Assembly (NCBI GenBank): GCA_028278145.1
Contig: JANQEV010000035.1
Span: forward strand, 1 to 64,000
Source: Chromatiales bacterium
GTDB lineage: Bacteria > Pseudomonadota > Gammaproteobacteria > Chromatiales > Chromatiaceae
Direction of reading: 5' to 3'
Length of the DNA: 64,000 nucleotides
Positions 34,397-43,380 of this stretch are shown piece after piece. The position numbers and the translations under genes are program-made. The notes beneath the pieces are model-generated. The model was not told the origin of the DNA. It ran no database searches and worked only from the letters and a program-made list of their open reading frames with translations. The number at the start of each line of letters is the position of its first letter. The first letter of the stretch is position 1.

Positions 34397-36294
34397 CCTT
34401 ACTGCTGCGGATCGTTCTCACCCTGATTCTTATCCTGCCTCATATCACCCAGGCTCAGGAACGCATTCTAAGCTACCACAGCGATATAACAGTGGACCAG
34501 GATGGTTCCATGCTGGTGGAGGAACATATACGGGTTCGGGCCGAGGGAAAAAAGATAAAGCGCGGAATATACCGCGATTTTCCCACCACATACCGTGATC
34601 ACCTGAACAACAGGTATCAGGTAAAATTTAAACTGTTGGGAGTAAAACGGGATGGGGTAAATGAGCCCTATCATACCGAATCACGCAGCAATGGAATTCG
34701 CATCTACGCCGGCCGCAAAGATCTGTTCCTGCACCATGGCGAATATACCTACTCCATACTGTATCGTACTAACCGCCAGCTTGGTTTCTTTGACACCTTT
34801 GATGAGCTCTATTGGAATGTCACTGGCAATGGCTGGGACTTTCCTATTGAACAGGCCAGTGCCAGAGTAAGGCTTCCTCCGTCTATTCCCTTGAACAGCA
34901 TCAGTGCAGAAGGATATACCGGCCCACTGGGATCTAAAAACCAGGATTACATAGCCCAGATGGAAAGTGAGGGGACTGTCTGGTTTGAGACTACAAAACC
35001 ACTCAACCGTCACTCCGGACTGACCATAGTGGCAAGCTGGCCCAAAGGGCATGTTACTGAGCCTTCAGATGAACAGCGACTCAGCTGGTTCCTGGAAGAC
35101 AACCGTTCAACCGTGGTAGGTGCTGGTGGTGCTTTGCTGCTCCTGCTTTATTATCTGGCCGCCTGGCACAGTGTGGGGCGTGATCCTGAAGCAGGCGTAA
35201 TCATTCCTCTATATAAACCTACCAGCGGTTACTCCCCCGCATCCATGCGTTTCATTTCCCGTATGGGATATGACAAAAGAAGCTTCTCCGCTGCCATCAT
35301 CAACATGGCAGTAAAGGGCTATCTGGAGATCAGAGAGAGCAGCAGTGGGGAATTCACCCTGAAAAAAACCGGCAACAGCGATGTGAAACTGGCCATGGGT
35401 GAAGGGGCCATTGCCAGTGCACTATTCGGGAAAGGAAAGTCCAGCATTGTTCTGAAGCAGAAAAATCACAAGACCATCAGCAAAGCCCTGAAAGTGCACA
35501 AGCGTTCCCTCAAGGGAGACTATGAGAAAAACTACTTCATTACCAATCAGCTCTATCTGCTGCCAGGCATACTGTTGAGCATCGCCATGATAGCCGGCGT
35601 CATCATACTTCTGCCCAGTTCAGAGCAGTCAGGCATAGCCACGTTCATGTCGGTATGGCTATCCATATGGAGTATCGGAGTGTATGTCCTGATTATGAGC
35701 GTAATTGCGGCTTGGCGTGGTAACAACAAAGTTCAGGCGCTATTCCTTACCATTTTCTCCATTCCATTCATCGGGGGAGAGATTGGAGGTATCACCGCAC
35801 TGGTGACCCAGGTATCTATCATCTATACCATCACCCTGGGCTGCGCCCTGGGTATCAACATACTGTTTTACCAATGGCTCAAGGCCCCTACCCTGGCCGG
35901 GCGTCGTCTCCTGGACCGGATTGAAGGCTTTAAACTATACCTATCGGTTGCAGAACAGGATGAGCTCAACTTCAAACACCCGCCGGAAAAGACCCCACAA
36001 CTTTTTGAACAGTATCTGCCATACGCTATCGCTCTGGATGTGGAACAACAGTGGGCAGAGCGTTTTACTGATGTACTGAGCGATGCCATGGCAGACAACA
36101 GCAGATACCATCCAAGCTGGTATCACGGCCGTAGCTGGGATCACAACAATCTCAGCACCTTTACCAGTTCTGTAGGTAGTGCCATGAGCTCAGCCATCTC
36201 TTCCTCCTCCTCAGCACCAGGCTCATCGTCAGGTAGTGGTGGAGGTGGTTCCTCCGGTGGTGGAGGTGGCGGTGGTGGCGGCGGTGGTTGGTAA
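34393..36294 (+). CDS. DUF2207 domain membrane protein with Gly-rich tail
   Basis: 633 residues. A signal peptide (cleavage near residue 21) leads into the DUF2207 beta-rich domain, with ERILSYHSDITVDQDGSMLV at its start. Helices follow near residues 236-258, 390-411, 417-442, 450-470 and 476-496, then a cytoplasmic part. The last 40 residues are Ser- and Gly-rich and end in an unbroken run of glycines and a final Trp, a feature of this family. The function is unknown. It is translationally coupled to lemA. A bidirectional terminator lies downstream. Confidence 0.92.
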   Translation: MTLLLRIVLTLILILPHITQAQERILSYHSDITVDQDGSMLVEEHIRVRAEGKKIKRGIYRDFPTTYRDHLNNRYQVKFKLLGVKRDGVNEPYHTESRSNGIRIYAGRKDLFLHHGEYTYSILYRTNRQLGFFDTFDELYWNVTGNGWDFPIEQASARVRLPPSIPLNSISAEGYTGPLGSKNQDYIAQMESEGTVWFETTKPLNRHSGLTIVASWPKGHVTEPSDEQRLSWFLEDNRSTVVGAGGALLLLLYYLAAWHSVGRDPEAGVIIPLYKPTSGYSPASMRFISRMGYDKRSFSAAIINMAVKGYLEIRESSSGEFTLKKTGNSDVKLAMGEGAIASALFGKGKSSIVLKQKNHKTISKALKVHKRSLKGDYEKNYFITNQLYLLPGILLSIAMIAGVIILLPSSEQSGIATFMSVWLSIWSIGVYVLIMSVIAAWRGNNKVQALFLTIFSIPFIGGEIGGITALVTQVSIIYTITLGCALGINILFYQWLKAPTLAGRRLLDRIEGFKLYLSVAEQDELNFKHPPEKTPQLFEQYLPYAIALDVEQQWAERFTDVLSDAMADNSRYHPSWYHGRSWDHNNLSTFTSSVGSAMSSAISSSSSAPGSSSGSGGGGSSGGGGGGGGGGGW

Positions 36295-36323
36295 CCGCCT
36301 GTGATCTAAGAAATCATTATGGG

Positions 36324-36356
36324 AAAAAAACATGGGGCCAGAGGCCCCATGTTTAC
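36324..36356. terminator. bidirectional terminator between convergent genes
   Basis: A 12-bp stem, CATGGGGCC with GGCCCCATG extended by AAA/TTT, around an AGA loop. It has A runs on the left and T runs on the right, so it can stop transcription from both the DUF2207 gene and the ZorB-like gene. Confidence 0.85.
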
Positions 36357-36380
36357 TACTAGCTTAAGCAAATTGCTTTA

Positions 36381-37736
36381 TTACTTGTCCTCACTTCCCT
36401 CTTTAATGATCTTGGTTATCTTCGACTCGGCATCAATCCTGACCCTAAACTCAACCCGCTGCGATTTAGCACGGTTCTCCACTCCCGAACTCTCTTTATC
36501 TGTAAGCAGGTAACCATCAGAATCCACCAGCTTGGATGAAGAGAGGCCGTTGGCAGTTAATCTAGCCTTCAACCAATCAATACGCTCTAATGAAGCTGGA
36601 AGGCCGGTAACATAAAACAGTACGTTTCTGGACCTGCCCTGAGAAAGCTCCATATTGTTGAAATAGGCCTGCTGACCACGGGGATTCAAAGAACCCCAGA
36701 AACTCGAGGTATGTCCTTCGATCCGTACTTCTGCAATATCTGGCTTAAACTTCTCAGATGTTATTACTCTCAAATAACGCGGAAAGAAATCATTCAAAAT
36801 ACGTCTGAATTTAGGTTTGATGGTGGTTTTACCCACATCAAACAGCACCGATGGCTCATTAAAACGGAAGGTCAGATCATCACGTAACTCTGCATTCCAT
36901 TTTTTCATATCAGCATTGAATTCACCCAACAGACTCTGGCGCAGTTCCTTGATAACGTCTTCGTAGATAACTGCCTGTGATACAACATTTGCCAGCTTAA
37001 CTTCCTTTACCTTGGTTGCAGCGCGCAGAGTATCAAGCTGAACGTTGGTCTCCGCCAGCAGCTTGGTTTTGAGCGCAAGCAACTTCTCTGCGTTGGCAAG
37101 TTTTTCCTCGATACTTCCAGACGAGGCTAGCAGGGCCTTGTACTCTTGGTTGGAGGCAATTGTCTCTTCCAGTAGTCTGGATTTCTCACCAAGTAGTTTT
37201 TCAGCTCCAGCCAGTTTTTTCTCCAGATCGCCGGCCTTATCAAACAATGCATTAAACTCAACGGTAGCATCATCCAGGAGCCTGGATTTTTCCGCCAGCA
37301 GCTTCTCCGCTCCTGCCAGTTTCTTTTCCAGGTCACCGGCCTTGTTGAACAAAGCCTTATATTCCTTGGTGGTCTCACTCAGCATCCGCTCTTTTTCGCC
37401 AAGCAGCTTTTCTGCACCAGCCAGCGCAGCTTCCAAGTCTCCAGCTTTATCAAACAGGGCCTTATATTGATCGGTCGCCTCTGTCAGAAGTTTGGTTTTA
37501 TCTGCAACCAGCTTCTCAGCCCCGGCTAACTCACGCGCCAACTCACCAGCCTTAGTGGACAAAATTTCATGCTCTACCAGCTTGGTCTTCTTAAAATCAC
37601 TCCAGTAGATCATGTAAAACACTGCCAACATAAGAAAGATCATCATCAGCGCACTCATGAGGTCACTTACTGAAATCCAGTGTTCCTCATTTTGGCTGTC
37701 AATGCGGCCTTTTGTTATGGTAGATAATATTGACAT
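36381..37736 (-). CDS. ZorB/MotB/OmpA-like stator subunit with long coiled-coil linker
   Basis: 451 residues. After a short cytoplasmic N terminus comes one membrane helix (about 25-45) in WISVSDLMSALMMIFLML, where Asp25 is in the position of the proton-carrying Asp of ZorB/MotB. Residues 61-235 are five tandem units of 35-38 residues, strongly coiled-coil. The C-terminal domain (about 290-445) is OmpA-like and should bind peptidoglycan: VLFDVGKTTIKPKF, IEGHTSS at 339-345 and LSQGRSRNV at 364-372. The usual Asp of GHTD is Ser here. ZorB of known Zorya systems lacks such a long linker, as far as I recall. It lies 74 bp after the ZorA-like gene and should form a 5:2-type proton-driven complex with it. 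It is not flagellar MotB, since no flagellar gene is near. Confidence 0.82.
   Translation of the reverse strand: MSILSTITKGRIDSQNEEHWISVSDLMSALMMIFLMLAVFYMIYWSDFKKTKLVEHEILSTKAGELARELAGAEKLVADKTKLLTEATDQYKALFDKAGDLEAALAGAEKLLGEKERMLSETTKEYKALFNKAGDLEKKLAGAEKLLAEKSRLLDDATVEFNALFDKAGDLEKKLAGAEKLLGEKSRLLEETIASNQEYKALLASSGSIEEKLANAEKLLALKTKLLAETNVQLDTLRAATKVKEVKLANVVSQAVIYEDVIKELRQSLLGEFNADMKKWNAELRDDLTFRFNEPSVLFDVGKTTIKPKFRRILNDFFPRYLRVITSEKFKPDIAEVRIEGHTSSFWGSLNPRGQQAYFNNMELSQGRSRNVLFYVTGLPASLERIDWLKARLTANGLSSSKLVDSDGYLLTDKESSGVENRAKSQRVEFRVRIDAESKITKIIKEGSEDK
37032..37556 (-). repeat. five tandem 35-38-residue coiled-coil repeats in the ZorB-like gene
   Basis: The units centre on KAGDLEKKLAGAEKLLGEK and are anchored by a Gly at residues 64, 99, 134, 169 and 207. 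The first three intervals are 35 residues, exactly five heptads, and the last is 38. Units 2-4 are the most alike, which suggests growth by duplication within the gene. Confidence 0.85.
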
Positions 37737-37810
37737 TAAATGTACCCCTGATTTAATGCGCTTCGAATAACTCGCACATTAGCAATAGTCATATCTGTCC
37801 ATCCAAAATT

Positions 37811-39454
37811 TTACTCTTCTGGTTTCCAGCTCATTTTCCTTAGCCCCTTCACAAACTCACCGGGCAGGTTCTTGATCTCAAAAACGGCACCCTCATGAGC
37901 TTTCTCCAGCTCTTTGAAGCGTTTATTGGTCTCATCATTGAGATCCTGCATCAATACACCCATAGAGCCCTGAGCTGAAAAAGCATTCTCCAAGGAAGCA
38001 ACTTGTGCCTTAAGCTCTTCATTCATATTCAGCATGAACCTGCCAAGTGAACCCTCATTGGTTCCGGTAAATGCCTCCTGCATCTTGCCCATGGCCATGG
38101 CATTCTCATGCAACAATGTGCTCATGTCGCTGGCAGAGGTAACAACACCCTGCATAATGTTGGCAATTGCCTCCAAACGCTCAAGGGCTTCAGCCTGGTT
38201 AGTGCCAGTGAGTTCAGCAACATTCTGGGTATATTTGTCTATCAATGAGTAGCTAGACTTCATATCCTTGGATATCTGTGCCTTCAGATCAGTAGTCGTG
38301 GCAATCAATGTAGCCTTGTAGGCCTCGGTCATTGAGTGCAGCTGTTCAACCAGGGCTTTCGACTGCTCTGTGGTGGCCTTAACATCTGCCGCTACATCTG
38401 TCCTCAGCTTGGCCAGCTCAGCAGTAATCTTCTGGTTTGAATCCTCAGTGGCATGCAGAATATCCTTCAGCATGGCCAGCATGGACTTAGTGGATGCCTC
38501 AGTTGAAGCGGCAACCTCATCCGCATAACTGGCAGCCTGCCATTTTGTCTGGTCGATAAGGTTTTGTGCCACATCGGACAGCTCGCCCAGAGTTCCAGCT
38601 GCGGCACGACTCAAGCCGGCAAACAAGGTCTCCATCTGCTCTTTAGAGGCTTCGGCACCAAGCTTGGCACCACGCTCAATTTCATCTTTGAGGCCAGCGA
38701 AAACTTCAAGCAGACTCTCTGATTGCTTTTCACCCGCTTCTGCATCCTCTCTCAGACTATCAAGCAGTCGCTGCATTTGCGCCTTGATGATATTCTGCTC
38801 GGCATCTGAGGTCCTGGCCAGCTCCTCTCTAAGATCGCGCAGAGTGTCCAAAACGCTTTGATCGGCCTTCAACTCTTCAACCAATTCCCGTGCGGACTGG
38901 GATACGCCACCAGCCATCTCACCCATACCGATTTCAACCCGGTCACCCAGGCGATTCAGGTTATCAATCAGTTCCTGGTATTTGCTCTCAGCAGATGTGT
39001 CTCTGGCAATAGTATCAAAGGATTGAACACCTGAATTCACCAGATCCTCAATATTCCCCATGGACCCTTCCAATGCAGTTAAGGAGTTACTCATCTGGCT
39101 CAAGGAATCAAGCGCTACAGCATCTGACTCGGCACCGGATGTATCCCCGTCATCGTATGGGTAGAGCGAAAACTTAATCCTATGTAACAGTGCAGCGAAT
39201 ATACCGACCACTGATGACCAGAATGCCATCTTGATTCCGCTCAAGAATAGCGGAACGCCGGCAATGACATTATTTGGATCGAAATTCATCAGCCCGATCG
39301 CAATACCCAGGAAGGTACCAAATATACCTATGCTGGTTAGTATTGATGGAGCACTGGCAACTGTTCTCCTAGTTGGATTAACTAAGAAAAATAGAAATAG
39401 TATACCTATGACTATAGAGATGAGTATCGTTAAATACATTGTTATGGTGGTCAT
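37811..39454 (-). CDS. ZorA/MotA/TolQ/ExbB-like proton channel subunit with long cytoplasmic tail
   Basis: 547 residues. Helices at about 5-24, 36-55 and 67-90 include ILTSIGIFGTFLGIAIGL followed by VPLFLSGIKMAFWSSVVGI, the MotA/TolQ/ExbB pore pattern in the form seen in ZorA. After residue 100 comes a mostly helical tail of about 450 residues, comparable to the long intracellular tail of ZorA. The start has an AGGTGA ribosome site at seven bases. It is the first gene of a two-gene unit with the ZorB-like partner. Five copies would form the channel, by analogy with ZorAB and MotAB. No ZorC, ZorD or ZorE gene lies nearby, so a role in phage defence cannot be assumed. Confidence 0.85.
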   Translation of the reverse strand: MTTITMYLTILISIVIGILFLFFLVNPTRRTVASAPSILTSIGIFGTFLGIAIGLMNFDPNNVIAGVPLFLSGIKMAFWSSVVGIFAALLHRIKFSLYPYDDGDTSGAESDAVALDSLSQMSNSLTALEGSMGNIEDLVNSGVQSFDTIARDTSAESKYQELIDNLNRLGDRVEIGMGEMAGGVSQSARELVEELKADQSVLDTLRDLREELARTSDAEQNIIKAQMQRLLDSLREDAEAGEKQSESLLEVFAGLKDEIERGAKLGAEASKEQMETLFAGLSRAAAGTLGELSDVAQNLIDQTKWQAASYADEVAASTEASTKSMLAMLKDILHATEDSNQKITAELAKLRTDVAADVKATTEQSKALVEQLHSMTEAYKATLIATTTDLKAQISKDMKSSYSLIDKYTQNVAELTGTNQAEALERLEAIANIMQGVVTSASDMSTLLHENAMAMGKMQEAFTGTNEGSLGRFMLNMNEELKAQVASLENAFSAQGSMGVLMQDLNDETNKRFKELEKAHEGAVFEIKNLPGEFVKGLRKMSWKPEE

Positions 39455-40346
39455 AATAATTCACCTAGTTCTCAGTTTAAAAACTTCAGTTTGCGTAACT
39501 ACCTCTAGCATTATGCTGGGTATACTCACATGGAAAATCTAGTCGTGCCTTACTGCCTATCTCTGGGTTTCTAATGGGCTGATGAATCAATCGCATTACC
39601 CGATAATGAGAGAATCAACCGCCCCCCAAACCCGCACTTGTTCTTTCTAATCTGAATCGTCTACACGAAATGGTCGCTCTACCTGCATCATATGACACAA
39701 GGTGCGTACCTGATTCTCTATAACCGTCTTTGGAATAACCTCTACAAATTCTTAAAGTTGTAGACCGCTGCATGATCTCAACATCCCGTAGAAGCTAAAA
39801 AGTTCGTATTCAACTGTGCCACCAGTGATCTTGTTATATTATCCATGGCCATTTCTTTTTTTAATCGGTCTTCACTAGTAAACCTAACACATAGATATAA
39901 AAATACAAGATGGGAAATTACATACCACTATGGAAGAGTCAAAATAATCTTCTTGTACATCTAATAAAGTATTTCGCTATATTATTAAATGCGGCTTTTA
40001 CATTATGAATTGCACTCCTTTTATATAGCTAACACAGAAATATCCAACACAAACAAGGCATCAATACTTACCATCAATTTTCGTGATGCCTTATACCTTT
40101 TGTGATTTCATTAGTGTTACATAATCTAGCTAATCAACCACATCACCATTGCTACTGTGCCCCTATATAGTAAGGTCATGCATATATCTGCAGTCATGCA
40201 TGGAGACACTGTTTACGTACTAAAAAATGGTCCAGCTTTCCCAGCCTGTATCGACGGTATAACTTGCTACATCCGTAACATTTCAAGACCCCAATCACCT
40301 AATATTAGGTTAATATACGCAACCTTATTAACACCCGGATAAGTCT
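39455..40346. other. 892-bp gene-poor divergent region
   Basis: This separates the minus-strand Zor-like genes from the plus-strand ABC exporter and should hold both promoters. A 61-residue frame at 40157-40342 has no family pattern and is not accepted. The stretch is AT-rich with a 14-bp palindrome at 40297-40310. No tRNA, insertion element or gene remnant was recognised. Confidence 0.5.
40297..40310. promoter_or_regulatory. 14-bp palindrome ACCTAATATTAGGT before the ABC exporter
   Basis: A perfect palindrome ending 36 bp before the ATP-binding gene, a typical place and size for a repressor operator of the TetR or MarR kind. No such regulator gene is in the window. TAATAT directly after it could be a -10 element. 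Confidence 0.4.
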
Positions 40347-41234
40347 ATGCCACTGCTGCTTGAGGCCAGAGATCTGCAAAAACACTACGGCGAGGTAAAA
40401 GCCGTTAATGGTGTTAGCCTGCCTATTAAGGAGGGGACCTGCTTTGGGCTATTGGGACCAAACGGTGCTGGCAAGACCACCACGGTAGAGATGATGGAGG
40501 GTATTCTCACCCCTACTTCAGGCCAAGTCCTGTATCGGGGAGAACCCCTTGGAACCAGGTTCAAGGAAGAGGCAGGGATCATGTTCCAGAGTACGGCCCT
40601 GCAGGACCATATTACAGTGCAGGAGATTCTGAACCTGTTCCAAAACCTGTATGTAAACTGCCGTCCCCAGGCAGAGGTGATAGAGCAGTGTGCCCTGGAA
40701 GACTTTCTCAATCGTGACTCAAAAAAACTCTCTGGCGGCCAGCGCCAACGCCTACTGCTGGCCATATCTCTAATCAATGATCCTCAGGTACTGTTCCTGG
40801 ATGAGCCAACTACAGGACTGGATCCCCAATCACGTCGTAACTTCTGGGACTTGGTACATACCATCAAGACCCAGAAGAAAACGGTAATTCTTACCACCCA
40901 CTATATGGAAGAGGCATACGAACTGTGTGATGAGATCGCCATCATGGATCATGGGCAGGTTATTGCCAGTGGCTCCCCTTATGGTCTGCTAAAAGAGCAC
41001 TTCAGTCACTCAGTTCTCTCATTGCCGGCCACAGAGGTTCCAAAGGACATTAGCAGTTCCCTCAATCTCACCATGCACCGCTTCAAGGACAAGATCGAAA
41101 TTTTTAGTGATGACATCAACTCTACTCTCCAGTTACTGATGCAAAACCAGATACCGCTGGATCATCTGCAGATCCGCTCCCACACCCTGGAGGATCTGTT
41201 TCTGGAACTCACTGGCAGACAGTTAAGAGCATGA
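40347..41234 (+). CDS. ABC-2 exporter ATP-binding protein
   Basis: 295 residues. Walker A GPNGAGKTT at 37-45, signature LSGGQ at 128-132, Walker B VLFLDEP at 148-154 and the switch His in TTHYMEEAYELCDEIAIM. The C-terminal 70 residues form the extra domain usual in ABC-2 exporters (DrrA/CcmA/NatA type), ending in HTLEDLFLELTGRQL. It powers the permease encoded next, overlapping it by 4 bp. The cargo (drug, lipid or polysaccharide) cannot be read from sequence. A 14-bp palindrome upstream may be its operator. Confidence 0.95.
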   Translation: MPLLLEARDLQKHYGEVKAVNGVSLPIKEGTCFGLLGPNGAGKTTTVEMMEGILTPTSGQVLYRGEPLGTRFKEEAGIMFQSTALQDHITVQEILNLFQNLYVNCRPQAEVIEQCALEDFLNRDSKKLSGGQRQRLLLAISLINDPQVLFLDEPTTGLDPQSRRNFWDLVHTIKTQKKTVILTTHYMEEAYELCDEIAIMDHGQVIASGSPYGLLKEHFSHSVLSLPATEVPKDISSSLNLTMHRFKDKIEIFSDDINSTLQLLMQNQIPLDHLQIRSHTLEDLFLELTGRQLRA

Positions 41235-42247
41235 GCAATATAAGCCTGAAGAGATTCATTGCCGCATTTATCGCACGCAACCGGGAATTTCTGCGTGATC
41301 GTACTGCTGTCTCCTGGAACATAGTGATGCCGGTACTGATTGTTATGGGATTCGCCTTTGCCTTCACCACCGACAGTTCTGACCTGTTCAAGGTTGGCCT
41401 ATATGAAGGCAAAGTGCAGAGCAAACCACAGCTGCAACATTTCCTGGACACCGATCATATCCAGTTTATCGAGATCAGTGATTTGCAGACCGCAATCACC
41501 AAAGTGGAGCGTCACCAGCTGGATATGCTGCTGGACCTGAAACGGTCACGCTACTGGATCAACCAGACTTCATCCGAGGGCTATATCCTGGAACGCATGT
41601 TGGGCAATGATGGAGGCGCACTGAAAAAACAAACCGTAAGCGGTGATGCCATCCGTTATGTGGACTGGCTGGCGCCAGGGGTATTTGGCATGAATATCAT
41701 GTTCGCCTCCCTGTTTGGAGTGGGTTACTCCATTGTGCGCTACCGCAAAAACGGGGTACTGAAACGCCTGCGTGCCACACCTCTCACCGCACTGGAGTTT
41801 CTCACCGCCCAGGTTGTATCACGCCTGTGGCTGATTCTGCTGGTGACCACACTGGTCTATGCAGGTACCAACTATATTGTTGGATTCCGCATGTACGGAT
41901 CCTACCTGGACCTGTTTCTGGTTCTGGTTGCCGGTACCATGTGTCTCATCAGCCTGGGCCTGATCATAGCCGCACGCATGTCCAGTGAAGAGGCGGCCAA
42001 CGGCATACTAAACCTGATAACCATACCCATGATGATCCTGTCCGGGGTCTGGTTTTCACTGGAAGGCTCATCCACACTGGCACAGAAGTTTGCCCTGCTA
42101 CTACCCCTGACCCACTTCAACGATGCGGCACGCGCCATCATGCTGGATGGCGCCACTCTGGTGGATGTCTCTGGAAACCTGTTTACTCTGATTGGGATGA
42201 CACTGGTGTGTATGGCAGCTGCGGCCTACATGTTCCGCTGGGAGTAA
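41231..42247 (+). CDS. ABC-2 type permease
   Basis: 338 residues. One helix near residues 30-48, an extracytoplasmic segment of about 90 residues, then five helices from about residue 140, the usual ABC-2 layout. SIVRYRKNGVLKRLRATPLTALEFLTAQ near residue 167 and LNLITIPMMILSGVWFSLEG near 258 are family-typical. It overlaps the ATP-binding gene as ATGA and forms the export channel, probably as a dimer. The next gene begins 163 bp later and looks separate. Confidence 0.93.
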   Translation: MSNISLKRFIAAFIARNREFLRDRTAVSWNIVMPVLIVMGFAFAFTTDSSDLFKVGLYEGKVQSKPQLQHFLDTDHIQFIEISDLQTAITKVERHQLDMLLDLKRSRYWINQTSSEGYILERMLGNDGGALKKQTVSGDAIRYVDWLAPGVFGMNIMFASLFGVGYSIVRYRKNGVLKRLRATPLTALEFLTAQVVSRLWLILLVTTLVYAGTNYIVGFRMYGSYLDLFLVLVAGTMCLISLGLIIAARMSSEEAANGILNLITIPMMILSGVWFSLEGSSTLAQKFALLLPLTHFNDAARAIMLDGATLVDVSGNLFTLIGMTLVCMAAAAYMFRWE

Positions 42248-42410
42248 GAATAATAAGATGGGCCATTTTCCCTCCCTCTATCATTTCTAGCCAAACAAGC
42301 TATAATTTTATTCCTGTTAAGCTAACTATATGTTATTACTACTTTAATTCACACATCAGTTCTATTGCTCCACTTGCAGTCAGATATGTAATAGCACTGT
42401 TTCGACATAC

Positions 42411-43316
42411 ATGCTGATACTGCGCACAGATCAAATACAGTACTGCAACTCTTTAGATATCTACATCAAATATGATGAAGATAAATTCAGACTATTCAAG
42501 AGCGCCGGGCACCATGTAGATTCAATGCCAGATGTTCAAGGCAAATCTCTATATATTTCTGATGAGGATCGCACCACAATAATTCTGCAGATGCAGGCCG
42601 ATTTTAACCTGCAGCTAATCAAAGCCACTGAGAATTGTGATGCGATAGAGGTAAAAAAGATACTCTCATCCATGCTGAATAATGCAATGTCGGTACCTGA
42701 ACCTGAGGTACTGCAGTCATTGGCAGAGCCATTTGGAAAGTTTGTGGATGTTGCTGTTGAATCACCTGAGATTCTTTGTCAAATCCTTAAGCTTTCCAAA
42801 GACAAATACTCCACAGTGGAGCATTCGGTCAATGTGGCAGCATTAACCCTCAACCACTGCGTCAACAACCTATACTCAGACCACAGAACATATCATGACT
42901 ATGCTTTGTGTGGACTATTTCATGATATTGGTAAGGCTGTCACCTCTGAAAAAATCCTCAACTCCCCCAACCAACTCACTGACGAGCAGTTCAAAGAGAT
43001 CAAGAAACATCCAACGAACGGCGCTGAGATACTGAAACAGGCAGGATTTAACAAAATCATTCAACTTGGAGCATTGGAGCATCATCTGAAGATGGACGGA
43101 AGCGGTTATCCCAAAGATGTAACGCCAACAGGAGAGATTGGACGATTGATTGGTATCATTGATGCGTATGAGGCCCTGACAAGTATTAACAGGACATATC
43201 GCAAGCCACTATCCCCCATGGAGGCGCTTGAATTGATCAAGTCAGAAGTACACCAAGGGAAGTTTGATGAGTTGATATTCAGGGAGTTCGTCAAGAGTCT
43301 GGGAGCAATCCGGTAA
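42411..43316 (+). CDS. HD-GYP c-di-GMP phosphodiesterase-type protein
   Basis: 301 residues. The N-terminal 120 residues hold the short domain found before many HD-GYP domains. The catalytic domain has HDIGK near residue 171, the downstream HH pair in LEHHLKMDGSGYP and the GYP triplet near residue 231, all needed for c-di-GMP hydrolysis. It is a soluble protein. Together with the two GGDEF-EAL proteins at 4.6-10.4 kb it makes three c-di-GMP enzymes in the window. It is convergent with ptsP, whose stop lies 65 bp away. Confidence 0.92.
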   Translation: MLILRTDQIQYCNSLDIYIKYDEDKFRLFKSAGHHVDSMPDVQGKSLYISDEDRTTIILQMQADFNLQLIKATENCDAIEVKKILSSMLNNAMSVPEPEVLQSLAEPFGKFVDVAVESPEILCQILKLSKDKYSTVEHSVNVAALTLNHCVNNLYSDHRTYHDYALCGLFHDIGKAVTSEKILNSPNQLTDEQFKEIKKHPTNGAEILKQAGFNKIIQLGALEHHLKMDGSGYPKDVTPTGEIGRLIGIIDAYEALTSINRTYRKPLSPMEALELIKSEVHQGKFDELIFREFVKSLGAIR

Positions 43317-43380
43317 TCCGCATAGGTGATAAACGGTGTCAGACACCATGCACCAATAGTACTCTCTTCCAGCTGTACAG

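Noticed and set aside
36381-37736. Flagellar MotB
   Set aside because: No flagellar genes are in the window, the linker is much longer, and the partner resembles ZorA more than MotA.
36381-39454. Complete Zorya anti-phage system
   Set aside because: Only the ZorA- and ZorB-like genes are present; no helicase, nuclease or ZorC-like gene is found on either side, so calling it Zorya defence is not supported.
40157-40342. 61-residue plus-strand frame before the ABC exporter
   Set aside because: No membrane, signal or family pattern, and it covers the likely promoter and operator.
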